Assembly: GCF_021043395.1 (NCBI RefSeq)
Contig: NZ_JAJNKE010000002.1
Span: 201,214 to 265,213 of the forward strand
Length of the DNA stretch: 64,000 nucleotides
Direction: 5' to 3'
From: Clostridium guangxiense
GTDB taxonomy: Bacteria; Bacillota; Clostridia; Clostridiales; Clostridiaceae
Positions 47,592 to 57,204 of this stretch are shown here, piece by piece. The notes beneath the pieces are model-generated. The model worked only from the letters and a program-made list of their open reading frames with translations, was not told the DNA's origin and ran no database searches. The first letter of the stretch is position 1. Each line of letters opens with the position of its first letter. The translations under genes were made by a program, and so were the position numbers.

Positions 47592-47604
47592 TGCAAACGT
47601 TTTA
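47592..47604. promoter_or_regulatory. Second LacI/CcpA-type operator
   Basis: TGCAAACGTTTTA has the AAACGTTT core also found at the LacI gene (40162). It lies next to the predicted transcription start. It may be a cre for CcpA or a second MalR-like site. Confidence 0.5.
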
Positions 47605-47615
47605 TTTCAAGAAAT

Positions 47616-47644
47616 ATATTACACCATTTAAGATATATTTACAA
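47616..47644 (-). promoter_or_regulatory. Promoter of the amylopullulanase gene
   Basis: On the minus strand TTGTAA (plus 47639-47644) is 17 bases from TAATAT (plus 47616-47621), and both operators lie just downstream. Confidence 0.5.
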
Positions 47645-47749
47645 TAATTACATAAAAATAAATTTTCATATTTAATTTTTTGACCTTGTGTGGCAAATTT
47701 AAATTATTATGGTTTAATAATAAGTCAGCATAAGGGGGAGGAAATTAAA

Positions 47750-49261
47750 ATGAAGAAGAGAGTAGTATTTCTTAGTTTTATTGCAGTAGTAATGTTATTT
47801 ACTTTAAAGGTTAAAGCAGCAACTTTTAAAGATAATCAAGTTGTGCAAGCTACTAAAGTTTGGAACATCCATTTTAATCAGGAGGTCTCATTTGATGATC
47901 TATCCAAGCAAGGAATTATAGTAGTAGATAGCAGTGGAAATAAAGTAAATATTACATTAAGCTTAGGAAATGATAATAAAACAATAGTGGTAAATCCGCC
48001 AGTTGATGGGTATAAAGGGGGAAATACATATAAATTAATTATTGCAAATACGGTTCATTCTAAGAGAAATATAAGTATAAAGCAGCAAATTGCAATGAAT
48101 TTTAGTATTGAAAATAATAGTGAAGATGAAATTGTGACATTTAAAGATGCTAATTTAGAAAAGGTTGTTCGTGATGCTTTAAATAAACCTAATGGTACTA
48201 TTTATAAAAAGGATGTAGAGAAAATTACATCATTGGAAATGGATGAAAAAAATATAACTTATTTGGATGGTATAGAAAATTTTATAAATTTAGAGGACTT
48301 TTCTGCAATTAAAAATGACATAAAAGATATTACTCCATTAAAAAAATTAACTAATTTAAAGTGGATTTATTTAGATGAAAATAAAATAGACAGCGTAGAT
48401 CCTTTGGCAGATTTAGTTAATTTAAAAGGTTTGTCGATGAAAAAAAATAACTTGGTCGACATAAGTGGGTTGAAGCGTTTAACGGAATTACGTACGTTGT
48501 ATTTAGATAATAATGAAATAAATGATATAAATCCATTAAGAAATTTGTATAATTTAATTGCTCTGTCTGTAAATGAAAATAAGATTAATTATATAGAATC
48601 TCTAGGTGGTTTGCAAAATCTGGAGGATTTAAGTTTGTCGGGTAATTGTATAAGTAATATAGAAGTATTGACACAATTAAATGATTTGAGATATTTAACT
48701 TTATACGGAAATTTTATTGGCAATATAGACTGCCTAAAAAACGTAAAAAACTTAAGAGCAGTGGATGGATTCTTAATTAGTGATTTAGATAAATATTTTA
48801 AACTTTATTATAAGGCTAAAGAAATTATAGAATCTTCCATTAAACCTAATATGTCAGATTTGGAAAAAGAGAAAGCCATTCATGATTATGTTATTTTAAA
48901 TACTAGATTTGATTATGATAATTATTCAAAAAATGCAGCACCACCTGATGATTATAATGCTTATGGAATACTAATAAATGCTACAGGAGTGTGTGAAGGT
49001 TATGCCGAGACGACAAAATTACTGCTTAACATGGCTGGAATTAATTGTATTGTAGTATCAGGACAAGCTAATAATGGTACATGGGAAAGTCATGCGTGGA
49101 ATATAGTACAAATAGATGGTAAGTATTATCAATTGGATACGACTTGGGATGATTCTGTGCCTGATAGAGCTGGGTATGTCAGCTATAATTATTTTAATAT
49201 AAGTGATGATGAACTGTCGAAAGATCATAAATGGAGTGATGACTATCCAAAATGTGAATAG
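47750..49261 (+). CDS. Secreted Ig-like / leucine-rich-repeat / transglutaminase-like protein
   Basis: The 503-residue protein has a signal peptide (1-23, ends VKAA), an SbsA/Big-type Ig-like domain (about 25-120, WNIHFNQEVSFDD..GGNTYKLIIANTV), about six 22-residue internalin-like leucine-rich repeats (165-340, e.g. LKWIYLDENKIDSVDPLADLVN) and a C-terminal transglutaminase-like domain with Cys415 (GVCEGYAE), His448 (SHAWNIV) and Asp463 (LDTTWDD) in catalytic positions. It may cross-link or cleave proteins at the cell surface. The partner is unknown. ATG at 47750 follows GGGGGAGGA. It is divergent from the amylopullulanase. Confidence 0.88.
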   Translation: MKKRVVFLSFIAVVMLFTLKVKAATFKDNQVVQATKVWNIHFNQEVSFDDLSKQGIIVVDSSGNKVNITLSLGNDNKTIVVNPPVDGYKGGNTYKLIIANTVHSKRNISIKQQIAMNFSIENNSEDEIVTFKDANLEKVVRDALNKPNGTIYKKDVEKITSLEMDEKNITYLDGIENFINLEDFSAIKNDIKDITPLKKLTNLKWIYLDENKIDSVDPLADLVNLKGLSMKKNNLVDISGLKRLTELRTLYLDNNEINDINPLRNLYNLIALSVNENKINYIESLGGLQNLEDLSLSGNCISNIEVLTQLNDLRYLTLYGNFIGNIDCLKNVKNLRAVDGFLISDLDKYFKLYYKAKEIIESSIKPNMSDLEKEKAIHDYVILNTRFDYDNYSKNAAPPDDYNAYGILINATGVCEGYAETTKLLLNMAGINCIVVSGQANNGTWESHAWNIVQIDGKYYQLDTTWDDSVPDRAGYVSYNYFNISDDELSKDHKWSDDYPKCE

Positions 49262-49310
49262 CAAATCAATGTAAAAGGGATTACTTATTTAAAACATAGT
49301 TTAATAAAAA

Positions 49311-49345
49311 AGCAGCAGATTTCATATTTGGCAAATCTGCTGATT
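49311..49345. terminator. Terminator between convergent genes
   Basis: AGCAGATTT pairs with AAATCTGCT (49314-49322 and 49333-49341), with AAAAAA before it, so it can stop minus-strand transcripts well and plus-strand ones moderately. Confidence 0.7.
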
Positions 49346-49397
49346 CTTATATTTTTGAAGGAAACTAATTAGCTATAAATATAATTTTAATATTAAT

Positions 49398-49808
49398 TTA
49401 ATAAGAACATTGTCCATATGAATTTTTATAATTTAATATGTCCTCTTTTTTTATTATGCCTATAAATACATTGTTGTCATCAACTACAGGAACAAAGCTT
49501 TTATTGTTCATGGAGTTTTCAACATCTTCTATTTCACAATCAATTCCAACAGGCTTATTTATCATATATTTAACTATATCTAGTATTCCAATTTTATTTA
49601 AATCCTTAAATTCAAGTTTAGGTGAAGTATTGATTCTAGCAATTAAATCATCCTTTGAAATAACACCAGCATATTCACCTTTGTTATCTAAAACTATAAT
49701 TTGCATGCAATTATAGTATCTCATTCTTTCAAGTATTTGTCTTATTGTAGAAGTTAATTTCGCATAAACTACTTGTTTTTTAGGAGTTATAAAAAACGCT
49801 ACATTCAT
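49398..49808 (-). CDS. CBS-domain pair protein
   Basis: The 136-residue protein consists of two CBS domains (IRQILERMRYYNCMQIIVLDNKGEYAGVISKDDLIARI; DIVKYMINKPVGIDCEIEDVENSMNNKSFVPVVDDNNVFIGIIKKEDILNY). Such modules bind adenosine nucleotides and sense energy state. It has no fused effector domain, so its partner is unknown. The ATG follows AGAGG. Confidence 0.88.
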   Translation of the reverse strand: MNVAFFITPKKQVVYAKLTSTIRQILERMRYYNCMQIIVLDNKGEYAGVISKDDLIARINTSPKLEFKDLNKIGILDIVKYMINKPVGIDCEIEDVENSMNNKSFVPVVDDNNVFIGIIKKEDILNYKNSYGQCSY

Positions 49809-50233
49809 AATTGTTAACCTCTTTTCGTATTAATATTGTTCAGCAAGAAGTTTAATTAATAATATTATTTACAAGTTTATTATATATAAAAATTAAAGCT
49901 ATGTCCATACTATGCTTGCTAATTAATTAAAAATTAACAAATATTTTTGATAAATTAATAAATGATTTACAAATGTAAATGTTTTTAATAAAAAAGTATC
50001 AATAAAATGTATATGTAAATGAAATTATTATGAACTTTGTGGAAAATAAATTCCCAAAGGTATAATTTAACATAAATATTTGCTATAATGATAGCATATT
50101 TATATTTAATGTATTTTTATATCATAAAGAAGGAAATATAAAAGTATATAATGTGTGATGAAAGAAGAAAATATATTTAAGTTTTAAATTGGCTAGAAGA
50201 TTTAATTAGATTAGAGAATAAGGAGGAATAACA
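49809..50233. other. AT-rich divergent region without a visible gene
   Basis: This 425-base stretch between the CBS gene and the M16 peptidase gene is almost only A and T. A TATAAT at about 50084 may be a -10 box for the peptidase gene, but no good -35 box fits. I see no repeat member here. Confidence 0.4.
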
Positions 50234-53164
50234 ATGAATTCTTTTAATAAGGATGGTATTTATCACGGATTTAAATTTATATATGAAGAAGAAATTAAAG
50301 AAATAAGCTCCAAAGCCTTTATGTTTGAACATGTTAAAAGTGGCGCGAAATTACTTTATCTAGAAAATGATGATGATAATAAAGTTTTTTCAATAAGTTT
50401 TAGAACACCACCAAAAGATAGCACAGGCGTATTTCATATTTTAGAGCATTCTGTACTATGTGGTTCAGATAAATATCCAGTTAAGGAACCTTTCGTTGAA
50501 CTTTTAAAAGGATCTTTAAACACATTTTTAAATGCATTTACTTTTAGCGATAAAACTATGTATCCTGTAGCTAGCAAAAATGATAAGGATTTTTTAAATT
50601 TAATTGATGTATATATGGATGCTGTGCTTCATCCTAATATATATAAAACAAAGCAGATACTAGCGCAGGAAGGCTGGCATTATGAACTTAATAAACCTGA
50701 AGATGATATAACATATAAGGGTGTTGTTTATAATGAAATGAAGGGAGCATTTTCATCACCAGAAGGAATTTTAATGAGAAAAATACAAAATTCCCTTTTC
50801 CCGGATAATGCATATGGCTTTGAATCTGGAGGAGATCCTAAAGACATTCCAGAATTAACATACGAAAACTTTATTGCTTCTCATAAAAAATATTATAGTC
50901 CTGCAAACAGCTATATTTACCTTTATGGAGCCATGAATTTAGAAGAAAAATTAGAATATCTTGATAGAGAATACTTAAAGCATTACGAGAAAATAGAAGT
51001 CGATTCAAAAATAAAACCTCAAAAACCAATAGGAAATAATGTTGAATTGGTAGAGGAATATCCTATATTACCTAATGAAGGCGAGAAGGATAAAACATAT
51101 TTGAGTCTAAATTTTGCTATATCAGAATCAACAGGCCCCGAAACGTACCTTGCATTTGATATACTTGAATATCTTCTCCTTGAAAGTCCTGCTGCTCCGC
51201 TTAAAAAAGCACTTTTAGAATCAGGAATATGCAAGGACGTATTTGGAATTTATGATAACAGTATATTGCAGCCGTTTTTTGCAATTACTATTAAAAATTC
51301 AGATGAAGACAAGAAAGAAGAGTTCAAAAAAGTTGTTTTGGAAACTCTTAAAAAGCTTATTAGTAAAGGTATAGATAAAAAACTTATAGAGGCAGCAATT
51401 AATGTAAAAGAGTTTCAACTTAGGGAAGCGGATTACGGAAGTATGCCAAGAGGACTTGGTTACAGTGTAAAAGCTATGGACAGTTGGTTATATGATCAAA
51501 GCCCACTTATAAATTTAAAATTTGAAAATACTTTGAAAAAAATTAAAAAAGCTCTAACGGAAAATTATTTTGAAAAGTTAATTGAAAAATATATTTTAAA
51601 TAGCAATCATGAGAGCTTAGTAATAATAAAACCATCAAAAGCGGTGGCAGAGCAAAGTGCAAGATCCATAAATGAAAAGCTTAAGGAATTTAAAAAGTCT
51701 TTAAGTGAAGATGAAATAAATAAACTTGTTTCGGAAACGGAAAGTTTAAAGAAGAGACAGTCTAGTGAGGATTCTCCGGAGGACTTAAAGAAACTTCCAA
51801 TGCTGTCTCTAAAAGATATAAATGAAAACTCAGAGAAACTTCCTATTTTAGAGAAAAATACAAATGGAATAAAAATGCTCTATCATGAAATATCTACTAA
51901 TAAAATAGCATATTTCAATTTATATTTTGATTCTTTGGATGTTCCAGCAGATAAAGTTAAGTACTTATCTCTTCTTGAAGAAGTATTGGGAAAAATTGAT
52001 ACTGAAAAATATAAATATGAAGATTTAGCAAATGAAATAAATATAAAAACCGGAGATATAAGCTTTGTAAATAGCATTTTTGTAGATAAAAATACATCAG
52101 ATAAGTATTATCCTAAATTTACAATAAAGTCTAAGGTTCTTCAAGATAAAATTGAAGATGCTCTTAAAGTCATAGATCAAATAATGTTCCACAGCATATT
52201 TGAAAATAAAAAAAGACTTAAAGATATAATTCAAGAGATAAAATCAAGAATGGAAATGTATATAAATGAAAATGGTCAGTCTGTGGCAGCAAAGAGAATT
52301 ACTTCCTACTTTTCAACTTCTGGAAGATATAGTGAAGAGTTAAAAGGTTTAGAGTACTATAAATTTATGTGCGATATTGATAAAGATATTGAAGGTAAAT
52401 ATGAAGAAATAAGTTCAAATTTAAAAGAAGTTTCTCAAATGTTATTTAATAAAGATAATCTTATAATAAGCTTGACGGGAGATAAAGATGTTCTTTCAGA
52501 ATTTGAAAATAAACTTTCTAATCTCAATATTCCAGATAAAAAAACCGAGAGTAATAATGAATTTCCTAAATTTAAAGAAATTAAAAGAAATGAAGGACTT
52601 ATTACTTCAAGTAAAGTTCAATATGTATGCAAAGGCTTCAATTTTAGAAAACTTGGATATGATTATTCTGGAAAGTTAGAAGTTCTTAAAAATATATTAT
52701 CATTAAACTACCTTTGGAATAATGTAAGAGTTATGGGTGGAGCATATGGAGTTGGTACGGCAATATCAAAGAGCGGAGATTTCCTATTTTGGTCTTATAG
52801 GGATCCTAACTTAAACGAAACTTTAGATGTATACAATAATGCATACAAATTTATAGAAGACTTTAAGGCAGATGATTATGAAATGACGAAATATATAATA
52901 GGAACTTTTGCGGGACTTGATGCACCACTCACTCCGAGGAAAAAAGGTGAACGTTCCGATGAAAATTACTTTAAGGGAATAACGGAAGATGAGATACAGA
53001 AATGGAGAAAAGAAGTTTTAGGTACAAAGAAAGAAGATATAAATAAATTTTCAAAGCTTTTGAAAGATATTACGGGCAAAAATTATATCTGTGTGCTTGG
53101 AAATGATACTAAAATTAAAGAAAATGAAAGTGAGTTTAGCAGTAGTATAGAAGTATTTGAATAA
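50234..53164 (+). CDS. M16C zinc metallopeptidase (PreP/falcilysin-like)
   Basis: The 976-residue protein has the inverted zinc motif HILEH (His68, Glu71, His72) in GVFHILEHSVLCGSDKYPVKEPF and the third ligand Glu168 in YNEMKGAFSSP. It spans four roughly equal homologous domains, the layout of presequence-protease type M16C enzymes, which degrade peptides in a closed chamber. There is no signal peptide, so it is cytoplasmic. The ATG follows AAGGAGGA. It is a single-gene unit followed by a strong terminator. Confidence 0.93.
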   Translation: MNSFNKDGIYHGFKFIYEEEIKEISSKAFMFEHVKSGAKLLYLENDDDNKVFSISFRTPPKDSTGVFHILEHSVLCGSDKYPVKEPFVELLKGSLNTFLNAFTFSDKTMYPVASKNDKDFLNLIDVYMDAVLHPNIYKTKQILAQEGWHYELNKPEDDITYKGVVYNEMKGAFSSPEGILMRKIQNSLFPDNAYGFESGGDPKDIPELTYENFIASHKKYYSPANSYIYLYGAMNLEEKLEYLDREYLKHYEKIEVDSKIKPQKPIGNNVELVEEYPILPNEGEKDKTYLSLNFAISESTGPETYLAFDILEYLLLESPAAPLKKALLESGICKDVFGIYDNSILQPFFAITIKNSDEDKKEEFKKVVLETLKKLISKGIDKKLIEAAINVKEFQLREADYGSMPRGLGYSVKAMDSWLYDQSPLINLKFENTLKKIKKALTENYFEKLIEKYILNSNHESLVIIKPSKAVAEQSARSINEKLKEFKKSLSEDEINKLVSETESLKKRQSSEDSPEDLKKLPMLSLKDINENSEKLPILEKNTNGIKMLYHEISTNKIAYFNLYFDSLDVPADKVKYLSLLEEVLGKIDTEKYKYEDLANEINIKTGDISFVNSIFVDKNTSDKYYPKFTIKSKVLQDKIEDALKVIDQIMFHSIFENKKRLKDIIQEIKSRMEMYINENGQSVAAKRITSYFSTSGRYSEELKGLEYYKFMCDIDKDIEGKYEEISSNLKEVSQMLFNKDNLIISLTGDKDVLSEFENKLSNLNIPDKKTESNNEFPKFKEIKRNEGLITSSKVQYVCKGFNFRKLGYDYSGKLEVLKNILSLNYLWNNVRVMGGAYGVGTAISKSGDFLFWSYRDPNLNETLDVYNNAYKFIEDFKADDYEMTKYIIGTFAGLDAPLTPRKKGERSDENYFKGITEDEIQKWRKEVLGTKKEDINKFSKLLKDITGKNYICVLGNDTKIKENESEFSSSIEVFE

Positions 53165-53271
53165 AAATAAAACAGCTGAAATTTAAAATTTATTTGTACT
53201 GAAACGACATCTTCTAGGCATTATGGTGCATATATAGTTTTTTAGTTAAGCATTTTTACTATATATTTTAT

Positions 53272-53304
53272 GGAGAGGACTAAAGAAGTCCTCTCTATTT
53301 TTTT
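53272..53304 (+). terminator. Terminator of the M16C peptidase gene
   Basis: GAGAGGACT pairs with AGTCCTCTC around a short loop and is followed by TATTTTTTT. An additional weaker stem, ATATATAGT/ACTATATAT, lies just before it. Confidence 0.9.
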
Positions 53305-53437
53305 GTTCGTAGTTTACTTATACAAGAACAAAATGAATATTTTTACATAAAAATTATAAAACTTACAATGTGAAATCATTTGCATACATTCGTAAAATAA
53401 AAATATGTATAAAATATAGGTTATTTTATTATTAATG

Positions 53438-53466
53438 TTGAAAAAAAATTATCGATATGTTAATAT
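53438..53466 (+). promoter_or_regulatory. Possible promoter of the oligopeptide transporter operon
   Basis: TTGAAA (53438-53443), a 17-base spacer and TAATAT (53461-53466) lie 80 bases before the start codon. The region is very AT-rich, so chance matches are likely. Confidence 0.4.
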
Positions 53467-53546
53467 ATTATCAATAAGATTAAAGCGTATATTTATTACT
53501 GTGAATAAATATGCTAAAATAAAAATAACTAGGGGGCAAAAAAAAT

Positions 53547-55166
53547 ATGAAATCAAAGGTAGTTAAGACGTTAATAGCTGCGTTGACATGTACAATCATG
53601 GTTACTTTTTCTGCTTGTGGAGGGGCGACATCAAGTAGTTCAAGTAAGAGCGGAAATGCTAAAAAAATTGTTAATATCGGTATAATGAATGCACCAAGTG
53701 GGTTTAACGCACTTGATTCATCGGATTCAGCTCAAAATTATATGACAGAAGTACTATTCAGACCATTACTTGAACTTAATTCCGACTTAAAGTTCATACC
53801 ATCATTAGCAGATTCTATAACAACAACTGATAACAAAACTTTTGTTGTAAAATTGAACAAGAAAGCTAAATGGACAGATGGAAAAGCAGTAACAGCAGAT
53901 GATGTTATGTTTACTCTTAATCTTATAACAAATCCTAAGGTATCAGCAACAATTGCGTCAAAGTTCAATATATTAGCTGGATTAGATGCAAGTGGTAAAA
54001 ACACTTCAGGTAGTGATAGTTTTGATGGAGCTAAAAAAGTTGATGATCATACTATCAATCTTGTTACAAAACAACCAGTTGATATAACTGTATTCAATGA
54101 TTTAGTTAGTCAATATCTAAAAACTGTTCCTAAACATGTGCTTCAGTCTACATCACTTGATCAAATGTTTAAAGCATCTTTCTTCCAGAATCCTACTGTA
54201 ACAGACGGACCATTTAAATTAGTTACATATAAAAAAGACCAGTATGTACAAATGGCCGCTAACAAAGATTACTTTAGAGGAACACCTAAGCTTACACAGC
54301 TTAATTTCAAGATAATGCAGAGTACTGAAATAACAGTTCAACTTCAAAGTGGAGAAATTGACATGAATGAACCTAATATAGGGATTGTTCCTATTGATGA
54401 CATTGATAAGATAAAGGCAATGAAAAATATAGCTTTTAATCCGGACAAGCAATCCAATACACTTCAAACATTAGAGATAAATACTACCACTGTAAAAGAT
54501 CCAAAAGTTAGAAAAGCTATTTCATATGCTATAAATAGAGAGCAAATAGTTAAAAACCTTCTAAAAGGTTCAGGAGAAACAGTTGTTGGTCCATATACTC
54601 CATCAAGTAAGTTCTTTGATAAGAGTGCTGGCTTTGGCGGATATGATCCAGCAAAAGCAAAAGAATTGTTAAAAGAATCAAATTGGGATTCAAGTAAGGT
54701 GCTCAAGTTTAATGTACCTACAGGAAATACGGTTCGTGAACAGGCAGCAAATATAATAGCACAAAATCTTCAGGATGTAGGAATCAAAGCGCAGATACAA
54801 AAATATGATTTTGTTACAAGTTTATCTCTTGGTAAAAAACATCAATTTGATTTATATATAGTTGGACTTAATATTGACGTTGTTAACCCAGATATTTCTT
54901 CATATATATCAAGTGGTCAATTGTTAAACTTAAGTGCATATAACAACAAACAATTAGATGATTTATTAGAAAAAGGTAAAGTTACTGTAGATCCTACAGA
55001 GCGTACTAAGATTTACAATCAAGTTCAAGAAATATACGCTAATGACATGCCTGCACCAGGAGTATATTGCCCTATAGATCAGGGAGTTTATAACAAGAGA
55101 GTAATTTATGGAAAGCCAAGTTCTTTTGGAATGTATGCAGAACTTGAAAAATGGGATGTAAAATAA
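53547..55166 (+). CDS. oppA: Oligopeptide ABC transporter substrate-binding lipoprotein
   Basis: The 539-residue protein has a lipoprotein signal with lipobox FSAC and Cys24, a Ser-rich linker, and the SBP family 5 body (PLLELNSDLKFIPSLADSITTTDNKTFVVKLNKKAKWTDGKAVTADDVMFTLN; VRKAISYAINREQIVKNLL). It delivers peptides to the permease encoded downstream. Family 5 also includes dipeptide and nickel binders, so the exact ligand is uncertain. It begins a five-gene operon. The start follows AGGGGGC. Confidence 0.9.
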   Translation: MKSKVVKTLIAALTCTIMVTFSACGGATSSSSSKSGNAKKIVNIGIMNAPSGFNALDSSDSAQNYMTEVLFRPLLELNSDLKFIPSLADSITTTDNKTFVVKLNKKAKWTDGKAVTADDVMFTLNLITNPKVSATIASKFNILAGLDASGKNTSGSDSFDGAKKVDDHTINLVTKQPVDITVFNDLVSQYLKTVPKHVLQSTSLDQMFKASFFQNPTVTDGPFKLVTYKKDQYVQMAANKDYFRGTPKLTQLNFKIMQSTEITVQLQSGEIDMNEPNIGIVPIDDIDKIKAMKNIAFNPDKQSNTLQTLEINTTTVKDPKVRKAISYAINREQIVKNLLKGSGETVVGPYTPSSKFFDKSAGFGGYDPAKAKELLKESNWDSSKVLKFNVPTGNTVREQAANIIAQNLQDVGIKAQIQKYDFVTSLSLGKKHQFDLYIVGLNIDVVNPDISSYISSGQLLNLSAYNNKQLDDLLEKGKVTVDPTERTKIYNQVQEIYANDMPAPGVYCPIDQGVYNKRVIYGKPSSFGMYAELEKWDVK

Positions 55167-55201
55167 AAAGTAGCTTATTCTATAATTGGTGGTGAAATAA
55201 T

Positions 55202-56200
55202 ATGGATGATTTGCTCAAAGTTAATCATTTGAAAACGGCATTTACAATAGAGGGAAATGAAGTTATTCCAGTTGACGATGTTAGTTTTGACCTAAAAAAG
55301 GGAGAAACTATTGGAATAGTTGGAGAATCTGGGTGTGGAAAGAGTGTAACCTCTTTCTCTCTCATGAGACTTCTTGGTAAAAACGGAAAAATAAAAAGTG
55401 GAGAAGTAATATTTGAAGGAGAAGACATAGCTAAAAAAAGTGAAAAAGAAATGCATGAACTTCGCGGAAATAAAATGTCTATGATTTTTCAGGAACCTAT
55501 GACTTCTTTAAATCCTCTTTTTACAATTGGAAATCAAATGATGGAAGCTATAATGCTTCATTTAAAAATGGACAAGAAAGATGCAAGAGAATATGCAATA
55601 AAGATGCTTAAGGAAGTTGGAATACCAAGAGCAGAAGAGATAATAGATGATTATCCACATACTCTTTCTGGAGGAATGAGACAAAGAGTAATGATAGCAA
55701 TGGCTTTATCATGTAAGCCTAAACTTCTTATTGCAGATGAACCTACAACAGCACTTGATGTTACAATACAGGCTCAAATACTTGAGCTTATTAAAAAATT
55801 ACGTGAAAATTATGGAATGTCTGTAATGTTAATTACTCACGACCTTGGAGTAATATCAGAAATGGCTGATAAAGTTATGGTAATGTATGCTGGACAAGTT
55901 GTTGAAGAAACAGATGTATTTACGTTGTTTGATAATCCAGAACATCCATATACATTGGCACTTATGAATTCTATACCACAAATAGATGATACTGATGATA
56001 AAGAATTACAATCTATTCCTGGAGTAGTTCCTTCACTCTCTAAAATGGTTAGTGGGTGTAGATTTCATACAAGATGTTCAAAAGCAACAGAAAGATGCAA
56101 ATTAGAAGTTCCAGAACTTAAAAAAATAAAGGATGGGCATTTTGTAAGATGCTTTTTAGTTGAAGATAAGATGAAAAAGAGTGGTGAAGCGAATGAGTAA
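55202..56200 (+). CDS. oppD: Oligopeptide ABC transporter ATPase, OppD-like
   Basis: The 332-residue ATPase has Walker A GESGCGKSV, signature LSGGMRQRVMIAMAL, Walker B LLIADEPTTALDVT and the oligopeptide C-terminal extension ending GCRFHTRCSKATERCKLEVPEL, whose cysteines probably hold an iron-sulfur cluster in this family. It pairs with the next ATPase. Its end overlaps the oppF start by eight bases. Confidence 0.93.
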   Translation: MDDLLKVNHLKTAFTIEGNEVIPVDDVSFDLKKGETIGIVGESGCGKSVTSFSLMRLLGKNGKIKSGEVIFEGEDIAKKSEKEMHELRGNKMSMIFQEPMTSLNPLFTIGNQMMEAIMLHLKMDKKDAREYAIKMLKEVGIPRAEEIIDDYPHTLSGGMRQRVMIAMALSCKPKLLIADEPTTALDVTIQAQILELIKKLRENYGMSVMLITHDLGVISEMADKVMVMYAGQVVEETDVFTLFDNPEHPYTLALMNSIPQIDDTDDKELQSIPGVVPSLSKMVSGCRFHTRCSKATERCKLEVPELKKIKDGHFVRCFLVEDKMKKSGEANE

Positions 56201-57179
56201 TGCAGAAGTTAATAAAAAAGTAGAGCCGTTAATTGAAGTTAAAAATTTAAAGACTTATTATCCTATAAAAAGAGGAATAATTTCTAGAACAGTAGGATAT
56301 GTAAAAGCGGTTGATGGAATTAGCTTTAAAATATATCCTGGTGAAACATTGGGACTTGTTGGAGAGTCAGGTTGTGGTAAATCTTCAATGGGAAGAACTC
56401 TTATAAAGCTAGAGCATCCTAATGAAGGAGAAATTATTTTTGAAGGTCAGGACATTGCCAAATATTCAAATAAAGAAATGCTAAAAATGCGTTCTGATAT
56501 TCAAATCATATTTCAAGACCCATACTCGTCACTTAATCCACGTAAAAGAGTAAGTGATATATTATCAGAACCACTTAAAGTTCATAATACTGTTCCAGCA
56601 GATCAAATTTCTAAAGAAGTCGATAGGTTACTTGCAAGTGTTGATTTGCAAAAAAGTGCTAAAAATCGTTATCCTAATGAGTTTTCAGGAGGGCAGCGTC
56701 AAAGAATAGGAATTGCAAGAGCATTAGCGCTTAAACCTAAATTTATCATTTGTGATGAGCCAGTTTCAGCACTTGACGTTTCAACTCAAGCGCAGGTTTT
56801 GAACTTGCTTAAGGGACTTCAAAAGGAATATAATTTGACATTTTTATTTATTGCTCATGGACTTGGAGCTGTGAAATATATAAGTGATCGTATAGCAGTA
56901 ATGTATTTAGGAAAAATTGTTGAGATTGGGGCAACAGATGAAATTGTTAACAATCCACAGCATCCTTATACAAAAGCGCTTTTAAGTGCGTATCCAGTAC
57001 CGAATCCACATTTAAGGGGAAAAAAGAGAGTTATATTGGAAGGTGATGTGCCAAGTCCTGCAAATCCACCAAGTGGATGCAGATTCCATACACGTTGTCC
57101 TTACGCAAAAGATATATGCAGTAAAGAAGAGCCAGAATTAAGAAACGGTGATCATGCGGTAGCATGTCATTTAGTGTAA
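56193..57179 (+). CDS. oppF: Oligopeptide ABC transporter ATPase, OppF-like
   Basis: The 328-residue ATPase has Walker A GESGCGKSS, signature FSGGQRQRIGIARAL, Walker B FIICDEPVSALDVS and the C-terminal GCRFHTRCPYAKDICSKEEPEL motif. The helical insertion KRGIISRTVGYVKAVDGISF is typical of OppF. The residue after Walker B H-loop reads AHGLG rather than the usual SHDLG. ATG at 56193 is chosen inside the end of oppD; GTG codons at 56181 and 56184 are possible. Confidence 0.92.
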   Translation: MSNAEVNKKVEPLIEVKNLKTYYPIKRGIISRTVGYVKAVDGISFKIYPGETLGLVGESGCGKSSMGRTLIKLEHPNEGEIIFEGQDIAKYSNKEMLKMRSDIQIIFQDPYSSLNPRKRVSDILSEPLKVHNTVPADQISKEVDRLLASVDLQKSAKNRYPNEFSGGQRQRIGIARALALKPKFIICDEPVSALDVSTQAQVLNLLKGLQKEYNLTFLFIAHGLGAVKYISDRIAVMYLGKIVEIGATDEIVNNPQHPYTKALLSAYPVPNPHLRGKKRVILEGDVPSPANPPSGCRFHTRCPYAKDICSKEEPELRNGDHAVACHLV

Positions 57180-57204
57180 TTAATTAAAAAAGGAGGTTAG
57201 TTCT

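Noticed and set aside
47275..47631. A 118-codon plus-strand open frame
   Set aside because: It is antisense to the signal peptide and first module of the amylopullulanase and crosses its promoter and operators.
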